Of a stretch of DNA of 64,000 bases, positions 1-8,728 are shown in pieces. Below the pieces are notes generated by a model. That model was not told where the DNA came from, did not search any database, and was given only the letters and a program-made list of their open reading frames with translations. The position numbers and the translations under genes were made by a program. Source of the DNA: Paenibacillus polygoni (GTDB lineage Bacteria; Bacillota; Bacilli; Paenibacillales; Paenibacillaceae); assembly GCF_030263935.1 (NCBI RefSeq), contig NZ_CP127162.1, forward strand, positions 3,853,501-3,917,500, written 5' to 3'. Each line of letters begins with the position of its first letter. Positions within the stretch are counted from its first letter, which is position 1.

Positions 1-380
1 CATGGGGAAGCGAAGACGATGGCTCCCTTTTCAATTGCTTTTTTGGCAGTTTCGACTTCCCTTTGCCAATTATTTTTATCTTCATGGATGGGAATCCGTA
101 AGATCGATAACCCTAATTGATCTTCTTCATTGCCAAAAGCAATCTCCCTTTGATTTGGTGTTAAATCGCTAATCCACACAGAGTGGTTCATACCTCCAAA
201 CCCTCGGATGGTTTGTTTTTCTGAAGAAAGATTAACAATAACTTCATTTCCATTAGAAATGCCTGCGTCCTGCAGGGAAGCAGCTGAAACCTGTACCGGA
301 GCCTGCACGGCTAGGATAAGCGGCATTGCAACTGCCCATGCCAAACTTGTACAAATAAACTTCTTAAGACCTGATTTCAA
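1..380 (-). CDS. xynC: Glucuronoxylanase, GH30 subfamily 8 (N-terminal part only)
   Basis: This is the first ~126 codons of a secreted xylanase that runs off the left edge. A signal peptide (KSGLKKF, then a hydrophobic stretch ending VSAAS) is followed by GH30_8 hallmarks: RGFGGMNHSVW, LTPNQREIAFG, LSILRIP and KGAIVFASP, which closely match Bacillus XynC from memory. The family cuts glucuronoxylan next to methylglucuronic acid branches outside the cell. An ATG at 389 abuts the AAGGAG ribosome binding site with no spacer, so I prefer the in-frame TTG at 380, which has 9-nt spacing. The upstream region carries a 35-bp element shared with the sugar-binding protein gene at 7.6 kb, so co-regulation by the adjacent two-component system is likely. 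The catalytic glutamates lie outside the window. Confidence 0.9.
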   Translation of the reverse strand, partial: MKSGLKKFICTSLAWAVAMPLILAVQAPVQVSAASLQDAGISNGNEVIVNLSSEKQTIRGFGGMNHSVWISDLTPNQREIAFGNEEDQLGLSILRIPIHEDKNNWQREVETAKKAIEKGAIVFASP

Positions 381-493
381 TACTTTCATCTCCTTTTTAT
401 GTAGAAATAGAATGAGTCATTTTCCTCCTTTCTACGCCAATTGTATGCGCTATCATTTTGTGTCGGTTGTATTTTATCAGTTTTATTTGTGAT

Positions 494-528
494 TTTATAG
501 GAGAGTAATGCACGATCTATTATAAAAT
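494..528 (-). promoter_or_regulatory. Shared 35-bp promoter/operator element, copy 1 (xynC)
   Basis: These 35 bp match 7685-7719 at 33 positions, in the same orientation and at a similar distance upstream of a minus-strand start (105-115 versus 67 bp). Read on the minus strand it begins ATTTTATAATA, has the core ATCGTGCATTACTCTC and ends TATAAA. TATAAA could be a -10 box; the hexamer 17 bp upstream is a poor -35, as expected of an activator-dependent promoter. The obvious candidate activator is the AraC-type response regulator at 656-2272. The repeat is seen; the function is inferred. Confidence 0.6.
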
Positions 529-585
529 AATACTAATATGATGAGCACCGTACATTTTACATCTTACATTCAGCGTTTCAATCTA

Positions 586-622
586 TAAAAAAGAGCAAAC
601 CTTCCATAGTAGAAGATTTGCT
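586..622 (-). terminator. Intrinsic terminator after the response regulator gene
   Basis: On the minus strand, AGCAAATCTTC pairs with GAAGGTTTGCT around a short loop, followed by a run of six T. It lies just past the stop codon at 656 and separates the regulator gene from xynC. Confidence 0.75.
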
Positions 623-655
623 AGATAGAGGCGTATATAAAATCAATTTAACTAC

Positions 656-2272
656 TTATTTGATTAGTTCAGTAGGGTTCATACCTGTCACTTTCTTAAA
701 TAGAGTACTAAAATAAGGGATATTTTTATATCCGACCTGCTCTGCCACTTCATAGACCAGCATATTCCGTTCCAACAGCAACTCGCGTGCCTTTTCAATT
801 CTTACCCGTGTTACATAGTTATTAAAGGTTTCACCGGTCAGATTTTTAAAAATAATAGACAAGTGGTTCCGTGAAATATACACTTTTTCGGAAAGTTCCG
901 CCAAAGTGAGATCTTCGGCATAATGTTCATGGATGTAACTGGTCATATAATCAACAACCTGACGATGTTTACTGCTTCCTTTCCACATTCTGCTAGAGCA
1001 AATCGTGGTTATTTTCCCCTTCAACCATCGTTCCAATTGCTCTGGCACGACTAGACTCCCGATCTCCTCAGCTACCTGTTCATCTGTAAATAGTTCATCC
1101 AGCAACATACCTGACTCATATAAGGAATAAGTTATAATGCCCCAAAGTTCCCCCGCAAGCATCTGAACATTTGCAGAGGTTGTTCCTTTTTGATTCTTCA
1201 TTAGAGTCATATATTCATCTACTAAATGATGCGCTTCTGCCTCTTGTGATAACTTCATTGCAGTGGCCAGCTTATACGAAAGTTTGACCGGAAAAAGAGC
1301 GATTTTTTCTTGTTCCCATTGATAATCTTCCCGGTAAAAATAAACTTCACTAGCTGTAATGGACCTTCCCGCGCTTCGATCAATGGCCCGGAAAGCCTCT
1401 TCTGTTGATTCCGAAATCTCCGTCCATACGTCCCTCAGTCCCCCTATGCCTATTCGTACGATCAGTTTCAGGTAACTGCCGATACTATTCGCCAGCTTGA
1501 TTCCAAGCTCTTTAAGTCTATTTTCCAGCATCTCTCTGCTATCTTCTTCTGGATGAAGAATTAGAATTGCTCTCGTACTATGAAGCTCAGTGTATTCCAT
1601 ATCAGGGAACAACTTACGTGTAACTTCACAAGCAATGTTACTGACTGCAAAACGGAATAAATTCCAATCCGCTACGGATAAATTGCCTGCCCGCTCATCA
1701 CGGAGGAAATCGATACCCACGGTCACGTGCCTGCGCGAAAGCCAATAATGATAAGGTTGTGGAAGATAGGCAATGTTCCTGTATGCCTGGTTCAAAGTAC
1801 CGATTGCTGCGGAACGAATCCATTCCTTCTCAATGAAAGGCTCGTACAGCGACAATTTAAACTCAAGCTCTCCCTGTCTTTTGCGTTCTCCTTCTTCTTC
1901 TTCCAGTTCCTTTATAACCTTGCCTAATATCTTGGTGAGCGTGGGTATACTGATCGGTTTGGAGACATAATCACTAACCTGTAATTTAAGTGCTTGTCTT
2001 GCATGCTCAAAGTTTGAATAGCCGCTTAAAAAGATAATCTTACCCTGGTATCCCTCTTTCCTTAGCTGCTCTACCATCTCCATTCCATTCATAATGGGCA
2101 TATAAATATCAGTGATGACTATATCGGGATCCGCAGTGCGAATCATCTCCAGCCCATCTCTCCCATTTAACGCATCCCCCGCCCATTCTGACTCAAGGCG
2201 ATCCCAAGGAATAGCACGTTTCATCCCCTGCAGCACTTGATTCTCATCGTCAACGATTGCAATTTTCCACAT
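656..2272 (-). CDS. Response regulator, YesN type (receiver plus AraC HTH)
   Basis: This 538-aa DNA-binding response regulator has an N-terminal receiver domain with acidic pair D8-D9, phospho-acceptor D55 (in ITDIYMP) and K105 (in SKPI). A middle region of about 300 residues is of unclear role. A C-terminal AraC-type double helix-turn-helix spans about 435-538 (LAELSEKVYISRNHLSIIF and VGYKNIPYFSTLFKK). The start at 2272 gives the canonical receiver opening MWKIAIVDDE with AAGGGAG 12 nt upstream; the frame stays open for 44 more codons that do not look like receiver sequence. It lies 152 nt downstream of a YesM-type kinase and beside a sugar ABC transporter. This arrangement commonly controls polysaccharide uptake in Paenibacillus; here the xylanase and binding-protein promoters are probable targets. 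Confidence 0.92.
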   Translation of the reverse strand: MWKIAIVDDENQVLQGMKRAIPWDRLESEWAGDALNGRDGLEMIRTADPDIVITDIYMPIMNGMEMVEQLRKEGYQGKIIFLSGYSNFEHARQALKLQVSDYVSKPISIPTLTKILGKVIKELEEEEGERKRQGELEFKLSLYEPFIEKEWIRSAAIGTLNQAYRNIAYLPQPYHYWLSRRHVTVGIDFLRDERAGNLSVADWNLFRFAVSNIACEVTRKLFPDMEYTELHSTRAILILHPEEDSREMLENRLKELGIKLANSIGSYLKLIVRIGIGGLRDVWTEISESTEEAFRAIDRSAGRSITASEVYFYREDYQWEQEKIALFPVKLSYKLATAMKLSQEAEAHHLVDEYMTLMKNQKGTTSANVQMLAGELWGIITYSLYESGMLLDELFTDEQVAEEIGSLVVPEQLERWLKGKITTICSSRMWKGSSKHRQVVDYMTSYIHEHYAEDLTLAELSEKVYISRNHLSIIFKNLTGETFNNYVTRVRIEKARELLLERNMLVYEVAEQVGYKNIPYFSTLFKKVTGMNPTELIK

Positions 2273-2424
2273 AATCCGTGTCAACTCCCTTACATTTTGA
2301 AAGAATGTAACAGCTGTGTTGAAAAAAAATTCTATGACCTGAGATTCAGTCCACTTCCAAAACTCTTGTATATAGTTAAAAGAAAAAGGATGAACTATTA
2401 TCAAAGATAAGAAGCTTATTTAGT

Positions 2425-4164
2425 TTAGTGCCCCCTGTTTGAATACGGTTTCATTAGCAATGGCAACATAATCTCTACCTGTGTACCGCCTTCTTCACGA
2501 TTATTCAACTTGATGCCGTAAGTGTCTCCGAAATAAGCATCTATTCTTTCTCTGACATTGCGTATCCCATATCCCCCTGTACTGCGTTTCGGCTGATCTT
2601 CCAGCGGCAGGTTTAGCCCCATTCCGTCATCCTCAATGATTACTCGAAGCGCATCCCCGGCTTTCTCCAGCAGGATGAAAATATGACCATAGCGTTGCTT
2701 ATTAAATCCATGGATAATGGAGTTCTCTACAAAGGGTTGAAGTGTAAGTTTGGGGATAAATAATTCCTGCAATTCCTGATCTGCCATAATCCGATATTCC
2801 AGTCCATCACCCCAGCGCAGCTGCTGAATTTCCAGATAACACTCAATATGCATAAGCTCATCGGCTATCGTAATAAAACTGTTCCCGTTAGACAGACCAA
2901 TTCGAAACATTCGGCCCATTAGTTCTAAAATACGGCTCAATTCCTCCTGTCCTGCTTCAATTGCCATCCAGTTCAGCTGATCCAGCATATTATACAGAAA
3001 ATGAGGATTAATATTTGCCTGAAGGGCTTCAATTTCAGCTTTGCGCTGCTGCTCGTGCCTGCGTTCAAGCGATTGATAAAGTTCTTCAATACGTTTATTT
3101 TGTTTATGATAACCGGCGAACAAATAACCAAATTCATTCTCATAATCATCTGGCAGATCAACTTTGTTCCCTTCAACAGAGTACATACTCATCGCATGAA
3201 CTAGCTGCTTGATTGGTTTTGTAAATTGTCTGCTGATAAAGTGAGTTAGGATCAAGATCAGCAGGATGGCAGCAACACCTATCACGCCGATCCATTCTGC
3301 CAACTTTAAGCTGCTTGACGTAATTTTGTCCCACGAAGTAAATTCAATCAATGTCCAAATCGAATGATTCAATCTAGAATATACAAGCAGTGTATCTCCA
3401 TCGTTCGCTGTCCCTTTTAAATGAACATAACCTGACTTATCACTCTTCAGATCGATCCACTGAGACCAGTCAGACTGATCAATTGGATTTCCTGCTTTTA
3501 TAACTTGCTGTCCTTCTATATTGGCAAGAATCCGGTTAGAGCCTTGCGAATTACCAGCGAGGAGTTCCCGAATTTCGTTTGCCTTGATATGAATAACAAG
3601 AACACCGAGATAGTCGTTATCACGTACGATTTTTCTCGCGAAGCTGAGTACTGGTATCTCTCCCTGGTTGCTTAAGAAAGCATACTCTCCAGTCCAGCAG
3701 AAATCACTATTTTCCAGACAATTTGAAAACTCCTGCTGATTCAGTGACCCAAAATCCCGAAATTGAATATAATTCTGCCTTTCACTCAGGATGGGGCTAT
3801 GCATATAAAGGTCAATCCCTTGGATTAAAGGAATCGCAAACGTCAAATTTGCCAGTGAGCTTTCTATATTTACACGACTGCGGTAACGCTCAAAATCATC
3901 CTGCTTTTTCAGAAGGAATCTAGTTAATTCCGTATCCCTAGAGCTAGACAGAGAAATTTGTTCAATCATGATGAGCCGGGTTGTGATCTCATTATTCAGT
4001 TCATCAAGCAGTTGTTGCTGATAATAAGAAGTGTTTTGTACGAGTGCTTTGGACGAATTGGAGTAACTTGTCCATGCGGTAATTGCAATTACCAAGATCA
4101 GTACGACAGCAAAACTTTGGAAGAAAAGACGGTCAACCTTACATTTTTTAAAAGGATTGGGCAA
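2425..4164 (-). CDS. Sensor histidine kinase, YesM family
   Basis: This 579-aa membrane kinase is the expected partner of the response regulator downstream. It has a transmembrane helix at about 14-31, an extracellular sensing domain of about 255 residues and a second helix at about 291-309. A HAMP linker follows, then the HisKA_7-type box NINPHFLYNMLDQL with phospho-acceptor H388. The C-terminal ATPase domain shows VENSIIHG, DDGMGL and GGYGIRNVRERI. The start is TTG, with GGAAGG about 9 nt upstream. A hairpin terminator separates it from the permease genes, so it may be transcribed partly by read-through. The ligand is unknown; the setting suggests an oligosaccharide or the oligosaccharide-bound binding protein. 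Confidence 0.92.
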   Translation of the reverse strand: MPNPFKKCKVDRLFFQSFAVVLILVIAITAWTSYSNSSKALVQNTSYYQQQLLDELNNEITTRLIMIEQISLSSSRDTELTRFLLKKQDDFERYRSRVNIESSLANLTFAIPLIQGIDLYMHSPILSERQNYIQFRDFGSLNQQEFSNCLENSDFCWTGEYAFLSNQGEIPVLSFARKIVRDNDYLGVLVIHIKANEIRELLAGNSQGSNRILANIEGQQVIKAGNPIDQSDWSQWIDLKSDKSGYVHLKGTANDGDTLLVYSRLNHSIWTLIEFTSWDKITSSSLKLAEWIGVIGVAAILLILILTHFISRQFTKPIKQLVHAMSMYSVEGNKVDLPDDYENEFGYLFAGYHKQNKRIEELYQSLERRHEQQRKAEIEALQANINPHFLYNMLDQLNWMAIEAGQEELSRILELMGRMFRIGLSNGNSFITIADELMHIECYLEIQQLRWGDGLEYRIMADQELQELFIPKLTLQPFVENSIIHGFNKQRYGHIFILLEKAGDALRVIIEDDGMGLNLPLEDQPKRSTGGYGIRNVRERIDAYFGDTYGIKLNNREEGGTQVEIMLPLLMKPYSNRGH

Positions 4165-4203
4165 AGTCGATTACCTTCCTTTCCAAAATCAAACAAAATA
4201 AAC

Positions 4204-4236
4204 GGTAGAACGGCGAAGGGGGTTCGCCATTCTACC
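4204..4236 (-). terminator. Terminator between permease and kinase genes
   Basis: A 14-bp stem (GGTAGAA plus GGCGAA with their complements, one mismatch) around a 5-nt loop is followed on the minus strand by TTTATTTTG. It may attenuate transcription from the transporter genes into the two-component genes. Confidence 0.65.
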
Positions 4237-4263
4237 GATTTTTAATTGGAACTTTTCTTCATA

Positions 4264-5106
4264 TTATCCTTTTATTCCCGTAGTCGCAATCCCTTCTACG
4301 AAGTACTTTTGCAGGAACATAAAGAGAATCGTTGCCGGAAAGATAGATACTAGTGACATTGCGAGTAATTGTCCCCACTCCTGCGCAGATTGCGAATCAT
4401 TAATCATTCGAAGTGCAAGACCTACCGTATACTTATCAACCGTATTTAGGTAAAGAAGATGCCCCAGGAAATCATCCCAATTCCAGAGGAAGCAGAAGAT
4501 CATTACCGTGATGATTGCAGGCAGGGTAAGCGGAACAACCACCCTCCAGTAAATACCGAACCATGAGCATCCATCTATTTTGGCGGATTCATCTAATTCT
4601 CTTGGAATACCGCGTATGAATTGAATTAATAAAAAGACGAAAAAGGTACCGCCCGCTCCGCCAGCAAGCATGTGAGGAACAATGAACGGCAAGTACGTAT
4701 TCACCCAGCCGAGCTGATAAAACAGGGCATACTGCGGAATAATTAACACCTGACCCGGCATCATGAGCGTAAGCATCAGGATAGAGAACCAGAAACCTTT
4801 GAGCGGAAAGTCAAGTCTTGCAAATCCGAAGGCTACTAGCGTACAAGACACCAGGGTGGTGGCAATAACCGCAATTTCAAGTCCAAACGTATTCAGATAA
4901 AAATCGGTAAACGTATGTCCGGGAATAGAATTCCATCCCTCCACAAAATTGCTCCATTTCGGAACGGCCGGAAAAATCCCCGGAGAGGTCAGTTCTGTGC
5001 TGTCTTTGAGCGATGCTCCAATCCACCAGAGAACAGGATAGATCATGACGAAGCTAAAAAGTATCATAAACATATGACGAGCTAATGGCTTCCAACTTCT
5101 TGTCAT
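4264..5106 (-). CDS. Carbohydrate ABC transporter permease, MalG type
   Basis: This 280-aa inner subunit of a CUT1-type sugar importer has six predicted membrane helices. The EAA loop for the ATPase reads ELDESAKIDGCSWFGIYWRV, and the C-terminus VEGIATTGIKG is typical of MalG/LacG-like permeases. Its ATG overlaps the stop of the preceding permease (ATGA), with AGGGGG upstream, so the two subunits are translationally coupled. No ATPase is encoded here, which is normal where a shared MsmX/MsmK-like ATPase energises several importers. The substrate is probably xylo-oligosaccharide or aldouronate, inferred from nearby xynC. Confidence 0.92.
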   Translation of the reverse strand: MTRSWKPLARHMFMILFSFVMIYPVLWWIGASLKDSTELTSPGIFPAVPKWSNFVEGWNSIPGHTFTDFYLNTFGLEIAVIATTLVSCTLVAFGFARLDFPLKGFWFSILMLTLMMPGQVLIIPQYALFYQLGWVNTYLPFIVPHMLAGGAGGTFFVFLLIQFIRGIPRELDESAKIDGCSWFGIYWRVVVPLTLPAIITVMIFCFLWNWDDFLGHLLYLNTVDKYTVGLALRMINDSQSAQEWGQLLAMSLVSIFPATILFMFLQKYFVEGIATTGIKG

Positions 5107-6065
5107 TTCCGCTTCCCCCTTCCTGATTCTGTCTCATAGAAGACCCAATACTTCGATGAATAAGAAATGAGCAGTGTTGCGATTACAATCATAACAAGCA
5201 TGATCCATGCTAGAGCGGAAGCATACCCCAGCTCATAACGACTGAATGCCCTCTCATATAAATATAAGGCGTACACGTAAGTGGAGTTCATGGGTCCTCC
5301 GTTCGTAATAACAAAGGCTGAAGTGAACATCTGGAAGGCACCAATGACACCCATAATTAAATTGAAATAAATGATCGGTGAAAGCATGGGCAACGTAATT
5401 TTGAAAAATTGAACTATTTTGTTCGCCCCATCAACTGAAGAAGCTTCGTACAAATCAGTAGGAATCTGTTTTAACCCTGCGAGAAAAATAACCATCGTAG
5501 AACCAAACTGCCAGACAGTCAGCAGAATCAAGGTACCTAGCGCTGTATCCGGACTTGTTATCCAGCCTTTTCCTTCAAAACCGAAGACCCCGATAATCTT
5601 GTTAAAAATGCCGTCAACACCAAAAATGTTACGCCAGAGCAGCGATACCCCGATACTGCCGCCGATAAGCGAAGGGAAATAAATAGCTGTGCGGTAAAAG
5701 CCAATTCCTTTGATCTCCTTGCTGAGAATCATGGCGACAAACAGGGCAGCAAGGAGTTTCAAAGGTACGGAAGCTAGAACATACATAAAGGTTACTTTTA
5801 CGGAATTAATGAATTTCGGATCCGATGTAAAAATACGATCATAATTTTGAACCCCAATCCATTCGATTGGCTGCATCAAGGTATAGTTGGTAAACGAGTA
5901 ATACAGCGATAAGAATAACGGATATGCTGTCAGCGCAAGAAATCCAATCAGCCAAGGAGAAATAAATAAATAACCTGTAAGCGAATCATTCCATTTGTTT
6001 TGAAAGAACGGTCTTTTTTTACTTTTAACGACAGTTTCAGCAGACGCAGCAGTCGTACGATTCAT
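5103..6065 (-). CDS. Carbohydrate ABC transporter permease, MalF/UgpA type
   Basis: This 320-aa permease forms the heterodimeric membrane channel with the next gene. A basic cytoplasmic N-terminus leads to a first helix at about 30-50 (TGYLFISPWLIGFLALTAYP). The EAA loop reads DLYEASSVDGANKIVQFFKI, followed by ITLPMLSP. The final residues GRGKRK overlap the downstream permease start. It lies 221 nt below the binding-protein gene, with a terminator in the gap that would lower permease expression relative to the binding protein, a common arrangement in such importers. Confidence 0.92.
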   Translation of the reverse strand: MNRTTAASAETVVKSKKRPFFQNKWNDSLTGYLFISPWLIGFLALTAYPLFLSLYYSFTNYTLMQPIEWIGVQNYDRIFTSDPKFINSVKVTFMYVLASVPLKLLAALFVAMILSKEIKGIGFYRTAIYFPSLIGGSIGVSLLWRNIFGVDGIFNKIIGVFGFEGKGWITSPDTALGTLILLTVWQFGSTMVIFLAGLKQIPTDLYEASSVDGANKIVQFFKITLPMLSPIIYFNLIMGVIGAFQMFTSAFVITNGGPMNSTYVYALYLYERAFSRYELGYASALAWIMLVMIVIATLLISYSSKYWVFYETESGRGKRK

Positions 6066-6244
6066 CCGTGTTCACCTCTTGGATCTCATAATGGTATGCA
6101 TCAAGTATACATTTGGTATAAAGTGTGCTAAATGAGAGCAATCCTCGAATTCTTTCAAAATTTAACGATATAAAAAAGGACGGAACCTACCGCTTCCCAT
6201 TCTGCCGTAATATGTAAGAAATTTCGCTCCAATACCTTCATCAT

Positions 6245-6277
6245 TAAAAAAGCCTAGGACACCATTGTCCCAGGCTT
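6245..6277 (-). terminator. Terminator after the sugar-binding protein gene
   Basis: AAGCCTGGGACA pairs with TGTCCTAGGCTT across a tiny loop and is followed by TTTT on the minus strand, just past the stop at 6287. Partial read-through would feed the permease genes. Confidence 0.75.
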
Positions 6278-6286
6278 CTTCCTTCC

Positions 6287-7618
6287 TTATTTTTCGTAAG
6301 ATTGTGCAGCTTCCTTCAGCTGCTCAAAGGCTTGTTCCGGTGTGACTTTCTCAAACATAAGCTGGTCACGGACGAGTACCCAATCTTTGTCAATAAAGTT
6401 GGTCCAACCTCCTGCCCCGGCTGACCATTTCTGGCCATCCGGCTCTGTAGCGCGGAGAAGCCCTAAGCCAACCTTATCCAATTCGCTCATGTTCGCTTCG
6501 AGGGAAGTCGCAATATCTTTATTAGCCGGCAGTCCGCGGAACGTTTGCAATAGATCGGCCGCTTCCTGGCTGTTTACGAACCAGTCGATAAACTTCTTAG
6601 CTTCCACAGCGTACTTAGAATTCTCTGTAACAGCAAGGAACATGGACGGCTTCAGCCATCCGCCTGCTTCTTCAGCACGCGGCATGGTTACAAGGGCATA
6701 AGCACCTGGTTTGATGCTGTCCCACGTTCCCAGATTATTAGAAAAGCTATAACGCATCAATACTTTGCCTGAGGCCATTAAGTCCATTTGCGGATCATTT
6801 TCTTTATCTGATGCATTGACGTCGGCAGGCGGAACTAATCCTTCCTTACGCAGTTCATCAAATTTCTTCGTCCATTCCAGGAAGGTAGCTTGGTCCACAT
6901 TAAAATGTCCATCATCTGTAATCACTTGGCCTTTTCCTTTAGCATATTGGTAGGCTGAGTATACAAAGTAGTTACCGCCATAGTCTAACGTAAAGTACTG
7001 ACCCTTTGGCAGTTTTGTTTTCGATTCCTTAGCCAAAGAGAAGAATTGATCCCAAGTCCACCCATTCTCTGGATTTGCGACTCCAAGCTTATCCATAGCC
7101 GCCTTGTCATATACCATTCCAAATGCTACTGAACCCAGCGGTACAGCATATTGCTTGCCGTCAAGTTGACCGCCTGACAGAAGTTTTTCGTCAAATTTGC
7201 TAACATCCACTTCAGGTGATAAATCAATTAATTGATTACGAGACATCCAGTCCGGCATCCAGCCCGGATCTAGCTGAACAATATCTGGTGCGTTTTTCGC
7301 TGCAGCCTGTGTTGACAGTTTATCCAAATACCCGTCCATTCCGGAATACTCCGGTTCGAATGTAACATTTGGATTGTTTTTGGTGTACAAATCCAGCGCA
7401 GCCAAAGTAGCTTCATGACGCGGCTGAGAGCCCCACCACATGATGCGAAGCTTGACTGGATCAGTGCTTGACGCTGTTTGTTCCGATGACGTATTGTTGG
7501 CAGGTTTTACAGTGGAATCCGCATTGTTCTTTGTGTCTCCGTTTCCGCTGCATGCAGCTAAGATTCCTATAGAAGCTGTAATTGCTAAAATCGAAAGAGA
7601 ACGCTTCCACTTAAACAT
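6287..7618 (-). CDS. Sugar ABC transporter substrate-binding lipoprotein
   Basis: This 443-aa extracellular solute-binding protein (family 1) is anchored by a lipid on C23: the signal peptide ends ILAAC and is followed by a Ser/Thr/Asn-rich linker to about residue 50. The mature part starts KLRIMWWGSQPRHEATLAAL and contains APDIVQLDPGWMPDW, as in MalE-like proteins. It is the first gene of the transporter, with GGGAGGG as ribosome binding site. Its promoter region carries the 35-bp element also found before xynC. Ligand inferred: xylan- or arabinoxylan-derived oligosaccharides. The sequence alone cannot separate these from other beta-glycan fragments. Confidence 0.92.
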   Translation of the reverse strand: MFKWKRSLSILAITASIGILAACSGNGDTKNNADSTVKPANNTSSEQTASSTDPVKLRIMWWGSQPRHEATLAALDLYTKNNPNVTFEPEYSGMDGYLDKLSTQAAAKNAPDIVQLDPGWMPDWMSRNQLIDLSPEVDVSKFDEKLLSGGQLDGKQYAVPLGSVAFGMVYDKAAMDKLGVANPENGWTWDQFFSLAKESKTKLPKGQYFTLDYGGNYFVYSAYQYAKGKGQVITDDGHFNVDQATFLEWTKKFDELRKEGLVPPADVNASDKENDPQMDLMASGKVLMRYSFSNNLGTWDSIKPGAYALVTMPRAEEAGGWLKPSMFLAVTENSKYAVEAKKFIDWFVNSQEAADLLQTFRGLPANKDIATSLEANMSELDKVGLGLLRATEPDGQKWSAGAGGWTNFIDKDWVLVRDQLMFEKVTPEQAFEQLKEAAQSYEK

Positions 7619-7684
7619 CTTTAACCCTCCCGTTTTCTCTAAATTATCATTCTTACAGCGTATCGTAGCACTAAATAATCGCGG

Positions 7685-7719
7685 TTTATATGAGAGTAAT
7701 GCACGATTTATTATAAAAT
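7685..7719 (-). promoter_or_regulatory. Shared 35-bp promoter/operator element, copy 2 (binding protein)
   Basis: This is the second copy of the element at 494-528 (33 of 35 identical), ending 67 bp upstream of the binding-protein ATG. The conserved block spans a potential -10 (TATAAA) and the region upstream where an AraC-type activator would sit. Sequence outside the block diverges at once, which argues for selection rather than recent duplication. Confidence 0.6.
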
Positions 7720-7823
7720 GTCACCGAAATCATTTAAAATGAACGAGCATTATCAAAGCCTTCTCATTTCCCAGACTCTAATACAAGAACCGCTGCAGTA
7801 ACTTCCTTTGCCTTTTCATAACA

Positions 7824-7873
7824 CAAAAAATAACCTGTAGGATTAAGACGTTCCTATCGCCCCCTACAGGTTA
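7824..7873 (-). terminator. Terminator after sigK
   Basis: TAACCTGTAGG and CCTACAGGTTA form an 11-bp stem with a ~21-nt loop, followed by TTTTTT on the minus strand, immediately below the sigK stop. Confidence 0.75.
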
Positions 7874-7890
7874 TTCCCTACATTTTTTAG

Positions 7891-8592
7891 TTACTGCTTC
7901 GACTTATAAAATTCATGATACAGTTTCATGAGTGCCCTTTTCTCAATACGAGAAACATAGGACCGCGAAATACCAAGCTCCTTCGCAATCTCTCGTTGTG
8001 TCCGTTCTTCTCCGCCGGTTACCAGACCAAACCTGCCCACTACCACTTCTTTCTCCCGATCATCGAGAATATCTAGGTTCTGATAGATTTTGCTCTTCTC
8101 TATTTTAAGCTGAACCTTATCCATTACCTCATCGGCTTCGGTACCGAGGATATCTATAAGGGTAATTTCATTACCTTCCTTGTCAGTTCCTATCGGATCA
8201 TGTAGAGAAACATCTTTTCTTGTCTTCTTCAAGGAGCGGAGATGCATCAGTATCTCGTTCTCTATACAGCGTGCAGCAAAAGTCGCCAGTTTCGTCCCTT
8301 TTCCTTGCTGGAAACTCTCAATGGCCTTGATGAGTCCAATCGTTCCAATCGAGATCAGGTCTTCTTGATCTTCACCAGTGTTATCAAATTTCTTCACAAT
8401 ATGTGCAACCAGCCGTAAATTATGTTCAATAAGTAAATTACGTGAACGGGCATCGCCTTCGGCCATTTGCTTTAAATGCTTTGCTTCGTCTTTCTCAGAC
8501 AAAGGCTGAGGAAATGCATTATTTTTTACATAAGACACCAGCAAGGAAAGCTCTTTAATAAATAGTGCAATCGCCGTAAATAATCCAGGCAC
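7891..8592 (-). CDS. sigK: Mother-cell sporulation sigma factor sigma-K (precursor)
   Basis: This 233-aa sigma-70 family factor directs late mother-cell genes for coat assembly and spore maturation. A hydrophobic pro-sequence of about 19 residues ([19 protein letters not shown]) precedes [13 protein letters not shown], matching the processing region of pro-sigma-K. Region 2 follows ([24 protein letters not shown]), and region 4 ends with [23 protein letters not shown] at 8592 lies 8 nt from AGGAGG, whereas the GTG at 8601 abuts it, so 8592 is preferred. The gene is continuous, without the skin-type insertion seen in B. subtilis. Upstream, CATACAAT at about 8644-8651 on the minus strand fits a sigma-E/sigma-K -10 box. 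Confidence 0.95.
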   Translation of the reverse strand: MPGLFTAIALFIKELSLLVSYVKNNAFPQPLSEKDEAKHLKQMAEGDARSRNLLIEHNLRLVAHIVKKFDNTGEDQEDLISIGTIGLIKAIESFQQGKGTKLATFAARCIENEILMHLRSLKKTRKDVSLHDPIGTDKEGNEITLIDILGTEADEVMDKVQLKIEKSKIYQNLDILDDREKEVVVGRFGLVTGGEERTQREIAKELGISRSYVSRIEKRALMKLYHEFYKSKQ

Positions 8593-8643
8593 GGGTGACA
8601 CCTCCTACAATTTTCGGGACAGTTCTTGGTTTGTCGTCTAATC

Positions 8644-8672
8644 ATTGTATGTAGGCATACACCTATTCGTGC
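8644..8672 (-). promoter_or_regulatory. Putative sigma-E/sigma-K promoter of sigK
   Basis: On the minus strand GGCACGAA lies about 15 nt before CATACAAT, the consensus -10 of sigma-E and sigma-K. The site is about 50 bp upstream of the sigK start. The -35 assignment is tentative. Confidence 0.5.
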
Positions 8673-8728
8673 CTGTACGGCGGAAATAGCTAATTACCGA
8701 AAATTTTAAAATATCATTTCAGCAATCC

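Noticed and set aside
2273..2404. N-terminal extension of the response regulator (44 codons)
   Set aside because: It precedes the usual receiver start MWKIAIVDDE, has no ribosome binding site and codes for sequence unlike the family.
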